From positions 3,488,407 through 3,552,406 of the forward strand of contig WNKI01000004.1 in NCBI GenBank assembly GCA_015350385.1: a DNA stretch of 64,000 nucleotides, written 5' to 3'. How positions within the stretch are numbered: position 1 is the first letter of the stretch; every line of letters starts with the position of its first letter. This document shows, piece after piece, positions 53,041-62,689 of the stretch. This DNA comes from Aculops lycopersici. Lineage: Eukaryota; Arthropoda; Arachnida; Trombidiformes; Eriophyidae. The position numbers and the translations under genes are program-made. The notes beneath the pieces are model-generated. The model did no database searches and was not told where the DNA came from. It worked only from the letters and a program-made list of their open reading frames with translations.

Positions 53041-54090
53041 ATGAGGATTGGTGCTAAAATGAATAGCGACGAAAATGATCCGCCGCCGCCGCAACACTTG
53101 GAGGAATCAGATGATGACGACGACTCCACAACACGTTCCAGCTCGCCAGATTTCGTATCCTACAGTACCCGACCGGAATGGGCAGATGTTGAGCCCATGT
53201 CGATCAAAACCCAGACTAACATCATGGACATCAAATACACAGCTAGATATGAGGAGGCGTTCAGTTATTTTAGGGCGATGCTTATTAGAGATGAGTTGAG
53301 CGAGCGAAGCCTCGCCCTAACGGCAGATTGTATTGATTTACAAAGATCCAACTTCAGCGTCTGGTACTTCAGGCGGAGGATTCTGAAGAAATTAGATCAT
53401 CACTTGAGATCAGAGTTGTCTTACGTCGAGAAGGTTATTGAGAATGATCCAAAAAACTATCAAGTTTGGCATCATAGAAAAACAATAGTTGAATGGCTAC
53501 GCGACGGATCACAAGAGAAGCAGCTTACAGCTTCGGTTTTAAGCATCGATAACAAAAACTACCATGCCTGGCAGCACCGTCAGTGGGTCATCAAGGAGTT
53601 TGGACTCTGGGAAGGCGAGCTAGAATTTACAGAGTCGCAAGTAGCTATGGACGTCAGGAACAATTCAGCCTGGAACCACAGGTACTTCGTGGTTAAGGAA
53701 ACGCATCGCTATGAGGATGAGGGATGGATCGAGAATGAGCTTAAACATGTCCATAGAAGAATAGAACAACTTCCTAACAACGAAAGCTCCTTGTCGTACC
53801 TAAGGGGTATACTAATGTTAGCTTTTAAGGGATTGACGTGCCACAACGAAACAAGATTATTTTGCGAGCGCCTCAAGACCGAGAAAAACTGCAAATCCCC
53901 TCATCTTCTCTCATTCATACTCGACATGATACATGAGGAGCTTACCAAATCAACGGCCCAGGCTAGGACTCACCAAGACAAATTGGTTTTGAAAATACGC
54001 GCTGATGAATTGTGCACCTTACTATCTGACGTTGATAAGGTGAGGTCTCGATATTGGAATTACATAGGATTGAAATGGAGGGAGTTGTAA
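53041..54090 (+). CDS. Fnta: protein farnesyl/geranylgeranyltransferase type I alpha subunit (FNTA)
   Basis: The alpha subunit is shared by farnesyltransferase and geranylgeranyltransferase I, which add prenyl groups to CaaX proteins. The 349-residue product has the serial PPTA helical-pair repeats: FSVWYFRRRIL, YQVWHHRKTIVEWL, YHAWQHRQWVIKEF, NSAWNHRYFVV and a weaker fifth repeat. The catalytic lysine region is preserved (YQVWHHRK). The N-terminus is acidic and Pro-rich (DENDPPPPQHLEESDDDDD), as in animal FNTA. An alternative start lies six codons downstream at 53059. It is intronless. Confidence 0.95.
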   Translation: MRIGAKMNSDENDPPPPQHLEESDDDDDSTTRSSSPDFVSYSTRPEWADVEPMSIKTQTNIMDIKYTARYEEAFSYFRAMLIRDELSERSLALTADCIDLQRSNFSVWYFRRRILKKLDHHLRSELSYVEKVIENDPKNYQVWHHRKTIVEWLRDGSQEKQLTASVLSIDNKNYHAWQHRQWVIKEFGLWEGELEFTESQVAMDVRNNSAWNHRYFVVKETHRYEDEGWIENELKHVHRRIEQLPNNESSLSYLRGILMLAFKGLTCHNETRLFCERLKTEKNCKSPHLLSFILDMIHEELTKSTAQARTHQDKLVLKIRADELCTLLSDVDKVRSRYWNYIGLKWREL

Positions 54091-54238
54091 TCGTTGCTGC
54101 ATTTCCAATTATAACAAAAAACTCCAATATCAGGTGATGTCTTAATGATTTGTCCTTGTTTCATTCTCTCATTCAGAAAGTTATTTTCTCGCAGCCGTTC
54201 GGTCAATCAATGAGTAAAATCAAGAATTTGATGATATA

Positions 54239-54807
54239 CAGTGCCTCTCAAAACTGGCCACGATCTTGATGAGATGAATAAACTTGCTGAATTATATTTA
54301 GAATAGGAACTTTTCTTATTTATTATTGCTTTTAACATTGAGCACGTTGTTTCTTCTTTGGTTTGCACACACAGATTGCCTCTGTTTCTCTCGCTTTCTC
54401 TCTCACTATCTCTATCACTGGGACCACCTCGCGTGGCCACTTTTGTGAGCGCCTGCCGAGGGTCTTGCCAAACCTCATTAGTAGTCGGTGTTTCCCCCTT
54501 TCCTCCTTATCACCGCCGCCATCCTCTCGGGCATCGACCCAATGAGGTTTTGGCAAACCTCTGGGCTGAGCCTCTCCCACTCCACCTTCAGGCGCTCCCA
54601 CAACTCGAGCACACTTCCGGGTGGCTCCGGGTAGTTGCCTAGCTGGCGCTTCAGGTGAGCCCACAGGTGCTCAATGGGGTTGAGGTCAGGGCTTTGAGCC
54701 GGCCACTTCATCAGCTCGATGCCCTGATCCAAAAACCACTTTTGGGCGAGCTGAGAGGTGTGCTTGGGGTCATTATCCTGCTGGAAAATGAGCATATGGG
54801 GCGGCGG
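54239..54807 (-). mobile_element. Tc1-type transposon, 3' part, interrupted by an LTR element
   Basis: The left terminus begins CAGTGCCTCTCAAAACTGG directly after a TA dinucleotide (54237-54238), typical for Tc1/mariner ends. It contains the C-terminal part of a Tc1 transposase reading leftward. The element stops abruptly at 54807, where the LTR at 54808 begins. The other half is not visible in the window. Confidence 0.85.
54478..54807 (-). pseudogene. Tc1 transposase, C-terminal fragment
   Basis: The fragment reads FQQDNDPKHTS, WPAQSPDLNPIEHLW and ends SMPERMAAVIRRKGGNTDY. This is the Tc1 DDE region from the second catalytic Asp (QDNDPKH) to the third acidic residue (NPIEHLW) and the C-terminus. 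The N-terminal DNA-binding domains and first catalytic Asp are missing, cut off by the retroelement insertion. The remaining 110 codons have no frameshift or stop, so the Tc1 copy was young when split. Confidence 0.9.
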
Positions 54808-54956
54808 TGTTCGTGTATTTGTGCTCGACGAGATCACAAACGCAAGTGAGTGATCTCAGCGGCGTGCTTTATTGAGCGAGCGAGTGCAGAGAGTAGAGAA
54901 AGCGCATAGCGACGTTAGCTGCGCACGTCTAGGCGGCGCTGCTATGACGCGTAACA
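54808..54956 (-). repeat. 3' LTR of the copia-type element
   Basis: This 149-bp block has inverted ends TGTT...AACA, lies directly after a purine-rich tract on the coding strand (GGTGGGAG before TGTTACGCG), and contains AATAAA on the minus strand (54868-54873). GAGATCAC and GTGATCTC form an 8-bp inverted repeat inside it. It begins exactly where the Tc1 transposase is cut. No second copy is visible in the window, so the LTR call rests on structure rather than on a repeat pair. Confidence 0.7.
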
Positions 54957-54967
54957 CTCCCACCTAC
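54957..54967 (-). other. polypurine tract
   Basis: On the minus strand GTAGGTGGGAG directly precedes the TGTTA start of the LTR, the position and composition of a plus-strand primer in Ty1/copia elements. Confidence 0.65.
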
Positions 54968-55073
54968 TCGTGTGCACTCGACTTTCGCTTATTAGTTACA
55001 TTATTAAACGAAAATCTTGTTTCACAAAGGCGGTTAGTGTATATTAGTTTCAGATTTCCTATGGTTTTGTGCA

Positions 55074-56925
55074 TCACACCATTTTCATGTATCCATTGCG
55101 GATCCTTGCAGATTGACGAACTTTCTGCTTCTGATGCTTGACTTCTGCCTTTAGAAGTTGAACCTTATGACTGGTTTTTGCTTTGAATTTGTTGAAATGG
55201 TGCTTCATCATTTCTCTCAAACTGTACAGTGTTCCGGAGAATCTTGATCCAAAGATAAATACTCCTCTAAGCACTATGAATAATACCTCGATAAGTGGAG
55301 CTGCCAATATAAGTGCAATCAGTATTCCGAGACCAATTATTACTATAACTCCCTTTTCTACCATGTCCCAGAACCAGTTAGACCAGGTTCTGACCCATGC
55401 AATTGGTTTCTTGATTACATCTGGCAGTTCTATCTTTTTCATTGTTATATTTTGTTTAATGTCATTGAACGATGACACTAGTCTTGTGTAAGCATTTTGT
55501 ACTTCTGTGTCGTTAATACGATGGATATCTACGTGCTCAACACTGAGTTGTCTGAGTAGATCATTGCTGAATTCAATTTCCATTCGGTTGACATATGTCC
55601 TTGCAAACTTATGACCATAATATCTGTAGTCAGTCAAGTTGAACGTGTGAGTGTTCGGTATTCTGAAGGCATATTTAGGACACTTATAGTCATTTCCATC
55701 AATGGTAATCATTGCTCCATCACATTGGATGTGGTGAAATCCATTAAAGTCTATCCACTGATTCGTTGTTATTGGTGGTCGTTTAGCAAGACAAACAGTT
55801 TTTGTGAACGCGCTTCCATCTATACCAGCGGTTCCTCCTTCTTTGTCACAGGTGTAGTGTGCATCTACGTATCCTCCTCTTTCTTCGATATCATTGATTG
55901 TCTCATGTGTTGCGTAGAAGCAGTTGCTAGACACATTTTGCATAATTATTTTAGGTCCATTGTATTCCATCTTACAATGTTGAACTTCTCCTCCATTTTT
56001 GGTTTCATTCCAGAAACTAAATGCCTGTGCCTTGAAGAAATTGATCTCCTTTTCCCTTATTGGTAGTCTGAAATGATACTTTAGTTTCAGATTTAGATCG
56101 ACATCATGTGGATCAAAGGTAACCTGACAGGCATTAAGCGTTGACCATTCCGATGCTGGTTCTTCCCAGAGTGGATCTTTTGTTAGTTTGGCTGCAGCTG
56201 GTGATACTTTTCCGCTTCGCGCTGCTTGATCTATGAGCGAAATCATTGTTTTTATCCGTTCAAATAGATTATCGTACTCGTTTATGAGAAACGCAATAGT
56301 TGGGAAGTTGTCCACTCTGGTTTCTAAATTTGTCAATCTAACGTCCATCCTGTATAGATTTTCAACAATACGAGTATTTTGATTTCTAAGGGCAGTTAGA
56401 TATTGAAGACTTGCATTTAGAAACTTGTCTCTTTCTATGATTGCTTGATGTAAAATTGCAATATTCTCTGCGTTCGTTTCTTGAGCGGTATAGTCATAGA
56501 TTTGCCCAGCACCCCAAACAACTGTTCCCACTACTATGAGAACTCCAGGATTTCTGCGGTCACGTTTATAGTCAGTCGTGACAGAACCATTCAGGACCAT
56601 AGTACGAGCTTCTTCTGGTGTGTATTTCCAGACATCTCTCGGACCCTTACAGTAGTGAACATTCATGTTATAAATTTGGTTTAATTTTGTAAGGCAATTC
56701 CGTTCCAGTAAGTCATTGTCCTTGGTACTCGTGGTGAGATTATTGAAGAATCTGTAACACGGATTAACAAATACCACTTCTAACTCATAGTCGGTATATC
56801 CTTCGATCTTAACATACGGTGTCGACTTGAATATAACTGGTGAAATTTCTTGAAAATTGAAGTGCTTTGCTGTGACAGCAGTAACTAGTGACAATAGAAC
56901 TAGTGTGCTGACTAATAGGTCGCGA
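55074..56925 (-). other. env-like domain at the C-terminus of the copia polyprotein
   Basis: Residues about 1398-2013 of the polyprotein. Visible in order: a signal-like hydrophobic segment at about 1398-1417; a basic dibasic cluster near 1518 followed at once by a hydrophobic, Gly-containing stretch; a long region with heptad-like spacing at about 1540-1600; several Cys and at least six Asn-glycosylation sequons; and a strong membrane segment at about 1925-1958 followed by a basic tail of about 55 residues. This order is the architecture of class I fusion glycoproteins. I do not recognise a specific virus family, so the source is open. The role is inference from layout; nothing here shows that particles or fusion occur. 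Confidence 0.65.
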
Positions 56926-59900
56926 TTCTTTGCAAATTTGGTTTTGTGAAGAGGCTTCGTGAGTATATCAGCAATTTGTGACTCACCAGGCACATGTTGA
57001 ACGGCTATCGTTCCCTTGTCATGTTGTTCATTTAGCCATTTCTCTCGAACGTCAATATGCTTTGTTCTTTGTTGGCTGCCTTCATCTTTTGCCATTTTTA
57101 TCGTGGATTGATTGTCAATAAAGATTGTAACTGGTTTGTTCTCAATCTCTCCTATCTCTATCATGAGTTGTCGTATTGGTAGTAATTCTTTGACAAGTTC
57201 ACATCCACTTACATATTCAGCTTCGGCTGTCGATAGTGTAACAATTGGCTGACGCTGACATCGCCAAGCAATTGGCGCTCCGCAATACATTACAGTGTAT
57301 CCTGTTGTTGATCGCCGAGTTTCCTCGTCCATTGCGTAGTTAGCGTCACTATAACCAACAAGTTCTGGTGAATCCTCCCACCTAAAAAGGATACCTTGAT
57401 TCAGTGTTCCTTTCAAGTATCTTAGGATCCTTTTTAGTCTCATCCAGTGTTCGGTTGTTGGTTTCGACGTTCTGCTCGCCATACTCACGGCATGTGCGAT
57501 GTCCGGTCGTGTACATGTTGTTAGATACAGTAAACTGCCGACAAGCTCTTTGAATGGATACTCAGGCCCAAGTTCTTTTCCGTCAGTATCAGTCTGTTTC
57601 ACTTCCTCTGGCGTGCTGGTCGGGTTGCAGTCGGCCATGTTGAATTTTTCGAGTATTTTTGTCGCATAGTGAGACTGGTGTAGAAAAAGTGTCCCATTCT
57701 CCTTGTCTCTCGAAACTTGGAAGCCTAAATAGGCTTCACATTCCATTACCTTGAGTTCGAATTGATCTCTCAGATAATTGACTAGGTTCGTTAGTAATTT
57801 TGGGTCGCTCGAGGCGACAAGTCCGTCATCTACATAGATGGCGATTAATAGAGTTCTGTCATTGTTGAAGTACATGCATTTGTCGATTTTCGATTGCTGT
57901 AGGTTGAATCTCTTCAGAAAATCATCAAACTTCTTATTCCATTGCCTTGGGGCCTGTTTAAGGCCATATAAACTCTTGATCAGTTTACATACTTTGTTTT
58001 TAGGATTAGGTAGTCCATCCGGATACTCCATGTAGATTGTTTCATCCAAATCTCCGTGAAGGAATGCAGTTTTCACATCAAACTGAAGAATCTGCATTCT
58101 TCGTTGATTTGCAACTGCAAATAGAATACGTATGGTATTCATGCTTGCAACAGGAGCATAGGTTTCTTTGTAATCCACATTTTCGATCTGAGAGTAACCT
58201 TTGGCCACTAATCGAGCTTTAAAGCGCTCAATCTTTCCCTGTGGGTCTAATTTGACTTTGAAGACCCATTTGTTCTTTACTAGTTTGGTGTTCGGGGGTC
58301 TATCAACTAGAATCCAGGTTTTGTTTTTGTTTAAAGCTTGCATCTCCTCATCAATCGCCTTCTGCCAGTTTGGCCATTCGGGGCTTGATTTAGCGTCGTT
58401 CAATGTCCTTGGTTCATCATCAAGCGTGAAGAGTGCTCTCTGTATTGGAGAATCATTTGGTTCAATGCCCCAACCCCATTTGACTGCATCCTTTGGTAGA
58501 GTCAATTCAGATTTTCCTTCAGCAGTTCTGGAGCGGGTTGTTCTCCTGTTGACTGTTCTTTTGGTTCTGCAGGGTGATTCATCCGCCGACAACCAGTGAA
58601 CTGAATCATCGCTCGATATTTCATTCTGATCTATGATCTCCGTTGTCGAGGTGTCGAGTGTATGATTGTTTGGTGTGTTGCCGTCCAGATTATCCTGCAG
58701 ATTTGATAAATTGTTGACTGTGTTTTTCTTGTTGCCGTTGTTAGTTAAACATGGGCGTTTGATAGCTGGTTGGTGACGAATTGTTGCTATTTCTGGTTGG
58801 TCTACAGGTTTCTCAATTTGTGTATCCTTAATGTCATCTTTAAGGAAGACTACATCGCATGACCGGAAGACTCGATAGTTTTCTAAGCTGTAAAACTTGT
58901 AGGTGTTACTACGCTCGGTGTAGCCTATGAATCTGCAGCGTTCTCCTTTCTCGGCCCACTTAGATCTTTTGTTGTGAACGTAGGTGAGCGCAAATTGACC
59001 AAAGATTCGTAGATTTGAGACATCCGGCTTGTATCCATGATACATTTCAAAACGTGTTCGTTTGTGTTCTGGATCCCGAGGTGAAATTGTTCGATTCGTA
59101 GCGTAGACAACTGTATCAGCTGCATGTGTCCAGAGTTCTTCTGGTAAGTTTGCGTCACTCAGCAAAGTCCGAGCCCCTTCAATTATAGTGCGATTTGAAC
59201 GCTCTGACATTCCGTTTTGCTCTGGTGTCTGTGGACACGAAGTATCGTGCACTATACCTTTTAGATCCAACCATGATTTCAATTCATGATTGACATATTC
59301 GGTGCCGTTATCAGTCAGCAGGCGCTTGACCAATCGGCGTGAGTTAAGCTCAACGCTGTTAATCATTCGCTTAACTGAGCTTGGTACTTCAGTTTTAGAG
59401 GTTATAAATGATATTAGCATGTAGCCAGAGTAACCCTCTGTTGCTAAAACAAAGTATGTGCTTCCTCCGACACTAAGGCTCATTGGCCCCACAGTATCTA
59501 TGTTGAGAGTGGCTGAGTTTTCGTCTCCCTGATTATGCTTGCTTGTTGGATGAGATGATCGGCAAAGTTTGCCAGCAGCACAGCACGCGCATCGACTCTT
59601 GGTGTTGTTGTCAATATTGAGTCCTAGTACTGCTTCATTGCTGATAAGATTTCGAATGCGTGCATTAGATGCATGCGCAAAGCGACGATGCCATTCTTCC
59701 TCTGATGCTCCCACCAAAGCTTGATCCGGCGATGCTCCTAGGTTGACCACTGGTTCGAGTATCAACGTGAACAAACCGCGGCCTGATCCTGATCCCGTAA
59801 GTTTGATTTCATTGTTTTTGATGAAGTGTACTTCGGGTGGTTGACACTGAAACTTAATGTCATAGCCTTGATTCAAGTTGGTGCATACTGAGAAGAGGTT

Positions 59901-61115
59901 CTCTTTCAGTTGTGGGATCCATAGGACCTCAGTGAGATGACCAGACCGATTGTTGCAGGTGAATTTTACTCTGCCAAACCCTGGTGCTTCGTGTCGTTTA
60001 CCATCACCCAAGTAAACTGGATGAGGTGTCTCGAACTTGTGATAATCGAACAAAAGTGACTTGTGTGGTGTCATATGACTGGTCGCACCCGAGTCTACAA
60101 CCCAAACGTTCATGTTGTGAATTGTAGGTCCAGACACACTAGCCATATAGGCTTCAGAGTAGCGATTGTTATTGTTGTTAGTAGTATTGTTGTTCACTCT
60201 CTGATTGCGATCATTGTTGTTATTGTTCCGATTGCTGTTCGAGTTGCGACTGTTATTTTGATTTCGCTGATAGTTATTGCTATTTTGCCGATTATTGCGA
60301 TTGTTATTTGAGTTCCGATTACTGTTGGAATTCCGACTGTTGTTGTTGCCAGTTGCATAGGCTTTCTTTCGATTTTTGTCTGCTTGTAGTTTACGACAAT
60401 CTTTCCAGATATGATTAGTCAACTTGCAGTAGGTGCAGAAAAGACTTACCTTATTGTTGGTTCCTGAGCTTGCTAACTGGGGTTGTCCTCCTGCGAATAG
60501 AGCGGCAGATTCGCGATCTCCCTCAGACTTTTCCATGTGATGTAAGATCTTCAGATGAGTTATCAACTCAGAAATAGACCCATCTGGTCTAGCTAGAGAC
60601 CAGGTATTGCAGTCAGACTTCAGCTCCTTGGGTAGTGTGTGTCTGAAGACCCAAAGCTTGGTTGCTTCGTCGATTGTTTGGCCTACTGCTGAGAGGCGGG
60701 CGAGTGTCAATTCGTAGGTTACTAGAGACTCACCTTTGTTATGACGAAAGCCTAGGAAGTCAGCTAGTGCATTGTTGCGCAGATTTTCTTCTGCTCCCTC
60801 GTGATTTTGTTGGATTTTTGTCCAAAGTTCATGTGCATTATAGCAAGAACCTGTTGAAGCGATTTGGTATGCATCCATGGTGGCATACATCAAGTGTTTT
60901 GCCTCCTCATTCCTCATCATTGTTTTTAAATCCTCATCCTTGAGTTTATCGAGTTCTTCGTTCTCGTCTCTCTCGGTATCTTTGTTTTCATCATTCCAGA
61001 CTTGATCTTCTTGGACTGTATCCCAAAGGCCTCTTGATTTCAGAAGACTAGCCATCACTAGCTTCCATGTTGTATAGTTACGGGCATTTAGTTTATCAAC
61101 TTTGATGTCCGACAT
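55074..61115 (-). CDS. gag-pol polyprotein fused in frame to an env-like region, 2,013 residues
   Basis: The start MSDIKVDKLNARNYTTWK is typical of copia Gag. Domains in order: Gag with a CX2CX4HX4C zinc knuckle (about residues 225-240) followed by a long Asn/Arg-rich run; aspartic protease with DSGATSHM (about 337); integrase with the HHCC zinc site (about 472-515) and the DDE core (NIDTVGP about 535, TDNGTEY about 600, EQNGMSER about 633); reverse transcriptase (FDVKTAFLHGD about 1012, YVDDG about 1095); RNase H (YSDANYA about 1253, STAEAEYVSG about 1293). Pol text ends near residue 1390 (ADILTKPLH). The frame then continues for about 615 residues of env-like sequence, listed separately. 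No frameshift or stop separates the parts, which is unusual even among copia elements. Confidence 0.95.
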   Translation of the reverse strand: MSDIKVDKLNARNYTTWKLVMASLLKSRGLWDTVQEDQVWNDENKDTERDENEELDKLKDEDLKTMMRNEEAKHLMYATMDAYQIASTGSCYNAHELWTKIQQNHEGAEENLRNNALADFLGFRHNKGESLVTYELTLARLSAVGQTIDEATKLWVFRHTLPKELKSDCNTWSLARPDGSISELITHLKILHHMEKSEGDRESAALFAGGQPQLASSGTNNKVSLFCTYCKLTNHIWKDCRKLQADKNRKKAYATGNNNSRNSNSNRNSNNNRNNRQNSNNYQRNQNNSRNSNSNRNNNNNDRNQRVNNNTTNNNNNRYSEAYMASVSGPTIHNMNVWVVDSGATSHMTPHKSLLFDYHKFETPHPVYLGDGKRHEAPGFGRVKFTCNNRSGHLTEVLWIPQLKENLFSVCTNLNQGYDIKFQCQPPEVHFIKNNEIKLTGSGSGRGLFTLILEPVVNLGASPDQALVGASEEEWHRRFAHASNARIRNLISNEAVLGLNIDNNTKSRCACCAAGKLCRSSHPTSKHNQGDENSATLNIDTVGPMSLSVGGSTYFVLATEGYSGYMLISFITSKTEVPSSVKRMINSVELNSRRLVKRLLTDNGTEYVNHELKSWLDLKGIVHDTSCPQTPEQNGMSERSNRTIIEGARTLLSDANLPEELWTHAADTVVYATNRTISPRDPEHKRTRFEMYHGYKPDVSNLRIFGQFALTYVHNKRSKWAEKGERCRFIGYTERSNTYKFYSLENYRVFRSCDVVFLKDDIKDTQIEKPVDQPEIATIRHQPAIKRPCLTNNGNKKNTVNNLSNLQDNLDGNTPNNHTLDTSTTEIIDQNEISSDDSVHWLSADESPCRTKRTVNRRTTRSRTAEGKSELTLPKDAVKWGWGIEPNDSPIQRALFTLDDEPRTLNDAKSSPEWPNWQKAIDEEMQALNKNKTWILVDRPPNTKLVKNKWVFKVKLDPQGKIERFKARLVAKGYSQIENVDYKETYAPVASMNTIRILFAVANQRRMQILQFDVKTAFLHGDLDETIYMEYPDGLPNPKNKVCKLIKSLYGLKQAPRQWNKKFDDFLKRFNLQQSKIDKCMYFNNDRTLLIAIYVDDGLVASSDPKLLTNLVNYLRDQFELKVMECEAYLGFQVSRDKENGTLFLHQSHYATKILEKFNMADCNPTSTPEEVKQTDTDGKELGPEYPFKELVGSLLYLTTCTRPDIAHAVSMASRTSKPTTEHWMRLKRILRYLKGTLNQGILFRWEDSPELVGYSDANYAMDEETRRSTTGYTVMYCGAPIAWRCQRQPIVTLSTAEAEYVSGCELVKELLPIRQLMIEIGEIENKPVTIFIDNQSTIKMAKDEGSQQRTKHIDVREKWLNEQHDKGTIAVQHVPGESQIADILTKPLHKTKFAKNRDLLVSTLVLLSLVTAVTAKHFNFQEISPVIFKSTPYVKIEGYTDYELEVVFVNPCYRFFNNLTTSTKDNDLLERNCLTKLNQIYNMNVHYCKGPRDVWKYTPEEARTMVLNGSVTTDYKRDRRNPGVLIVVGTVVWGAGQIYDYTAQETNAENIAILHQAIIERDKFLNASLQYLTALRNQNTRIVENLYRMDVRLTNLETRVDNFPTIAFLINEYDNLFERIKTMISLIDQAARSGKVSPAAAKLTKDPLWEEPASEWSTLNACQVTFDPHDVDLNLKLKYHFRLPIREKEINFFKAQAFSFWNETKNGGEVQHCKMEYNGPKIIMQNVSSNCFYATHETINDIEERGGYVDAHYTCDKEGGTAGIDGSAFTKTVCLAKRPPITTNQWIDFNGFHHIQCDGAMITIDGNDYKCPKYAFRIPNTHTFNLTDYRYYGHKFARTYVNRMEIEFSNDLLRQLSVEHVDIHRINDTEVQNAYTRLVSSFNDIKQNITMKKIELPDVIKKPIAWVRTWSNWFWDMVEKGVIVIIGLGILIALILAAPLIEVLFIVLRGVFIFGSRFSGTLYSLREMMKHHFNKFKAKTSHKVQLLKAEVKHQKQKVRQSARIRNGYMKMV

Positions 61116-61207
61116 TTTGTACCTTAATTCGATTTGTTGTTGAGCGCTGTATTAGTGTTAGTAGTTGTATTAGTTTTGGCTTTTGTTTTGATTATGATAG
61201 CAGAAAT

Positions 61208-61678
61208 TTAGTTTGTTGTTTTAGTTTCCTCAACGTCGTGAGTATTTGAGCCGTTGTTTGCATTCGAGTTTTCTTCTCTTTCTTGTGGTTGTTCGCCTGA
61301 TTGTTGTTCAGCTGGATTTGACTGTGTACTTGGTTGTTCCACAAGTGGCTGGTATATTAGCCAATCTTCTTCTCCTTCTGGACTTGATCTAGTTGTATTT
61401 GTTGCTGTTAGTTCAGCTTCAAAAGCTAGTCTTCCAGGTAACTCGATATCCTCCTCGCACTTTAAGCAAATATTGTACCAGTATTCTGATGAATTTGGTT
61501 CGTCATCTTCTGGAACTAAATAACAATCATGTAGATGGAAACATTCACATCTAACACACTGTAATACTTCTTGGCCCACTGTAATTATTCGATGGCAACT
61601 GCATCGATTGTCAAAAGGATCCCAGTCGGGTTCCCTTCTGTTCACTGCATCCCTTTCGTTGAAAGTGTGACGATACAT
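61208..61678 (-). CDS. PHD-like zinc-binding ORF upstream of gag
   Basis: A 156-residue ORF in the same orientation as the retroelement, ending 92 bp before gag. The N-terminal half has a Cys/His array: CSC, CVRC, an ECFHLHDC segment and WYNICLKC. This matches the C4HC3 order of a PHD finger, with the central His spaced one residue differently from the consensus and the Trp before the last CxxC in place. The C-terminal half is Gln/Glu/Asn-rich and acidic. It may be an accessory gene of the element, perhaps for chromatin targeting, or an unrelated host fragment. PHD fingers are known in some other retrotransposon families. Confidence 0.6.
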   Translation of the reverse strand: MYRHTFNERDAVNRREPDWDPFDNRCSCHRIITVGQEVLQCVRCECFHLHDCYLVPEDDEPNSSEYWYNICLKCEEDIELPGRLAFEAELTATNTTRSSPEGEEDWLIYQPLVEQPSTQSNPAEQQSGEQPQEREENSNANNGSNTHDVEETKTTN

Positions 61679-62689
61679 GATGCTGTTGACCTGCGCGTTG
61701 TTCTCAGTTTAGTACTAGAAAACTTGTGTCTGCGCAGTTGTACCTTGTTGTGAGTTGGGATATTGACCTGAGTTCCAAGCCTAATTTGGTTATGCCCAAT
61801 TCAGGTTTGATACTATTGATCCTCTGAGTTTCCTCTCCTCAGTTGGAGTTGTTTGCTAGGCTTCGAACTATACTAGCTTGAATTCAAATCCAAAAATGGT
61901 TATATCTGTAATGACACTTCAGGTTTTATTGTACTTCTCCGACTGCGCGGTCAGACGACTAATGCGGATGGTAATAAAACAGCGAGTGCCTCACAAACCA
62001 CTGGATCTAGAGTGTAGCTAGTTTTTGTTTCGTTGTGCCAAAGTAAAACAAACCAATAAATTTGTGAGGTTCAGACTCGTCTGATTTGATTTGTACTTAA
62101 TAGGCGAGCTGCAATTAGTTGTTGATAACTAAATTTGGAGATTGAGGAAGGGATTCGTTGACATCAAACACTGGTAGAGGGACGCTAGCAGTCGTAGCGC
62201 CAAGACAGTGATCTACTCTCTAGGGTTATGAGAGTGACGGGAGAGATAATAAAATTTGTCTCTAGATCCTTTTATAGTTGCGTTCGCTTATCCCACTCAC
62301 TCAGACTCCTCATCAGCAAAGCTAACTCAGTGTCACATGAGTTATTATTATTGCTTTGTTATTCTCAGTCGCTGTTAGTTCTATTAGTTAGTGCGACTTT
62401 GCAACTTACTCTTAGTTGCTTATTACTCGAGGATCCTTGGATTTAGACTGCTTGCATAGTTTCATCGATTGAAACGTTAATAGATTTGTTGTCCCCAGTA
62501 GCTGCGTTGCCTTGGATTTCGTCGTGATGTTGACAGGCTGCGATGTCAGCAGCAGTTACGTCAATGAGTGACTGTTGTCCTCTAGTGGTAATAGTCTTTG
62601 AAGTTATGCGATGGCTGTGAGCCGACGACGACTGCTTAGCTTTGACGGTGGTTTCAGCGTTAATAGGAGCAGCAGTGTCGAAAATGGCC
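61679..62689. other. upstream region of the retroelement, no LTR copy seen
   Basis: I looked for a copy of the 149-bp LTR and found none. A TATA box on the minus strand lies at 62268-62276. A minus-strand frame at 62443-62718 has no motif. Confidence 0.4.
62268..62276 (-). promoter_or_regulatory. TATA box facing the retroelement
   Basis: CTATAAAAGG on the minus strand, about 590 bp upstream of the PHD-like ORF and pointing into it. It may be the element promoter or belong to unrelated DNA. Confidence 0.4.

Larger units (their letters stand above)
54808..61678 (-). mobile_element. Ty1/copia-type retroelement with env-like region and PHD-like ORF
   Basis: Order on the minus strand: PHD-like ORF (61678-61208), one long gag-pol-env-like frame (61115-55074), about 105 nt, polypurine tract, 3' LTR (54956-54808). 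Integrase precedes reverse transcriptase, which defines Ty1/copia. The long frame has no stop or frameshift, so the copy looks young. The element interrupts a Tc1 transposon. The 5' LTR and primer-binding site were not found between 61679 and 64000, so the true 5' boundary is unknown. Confidence 0.85.
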
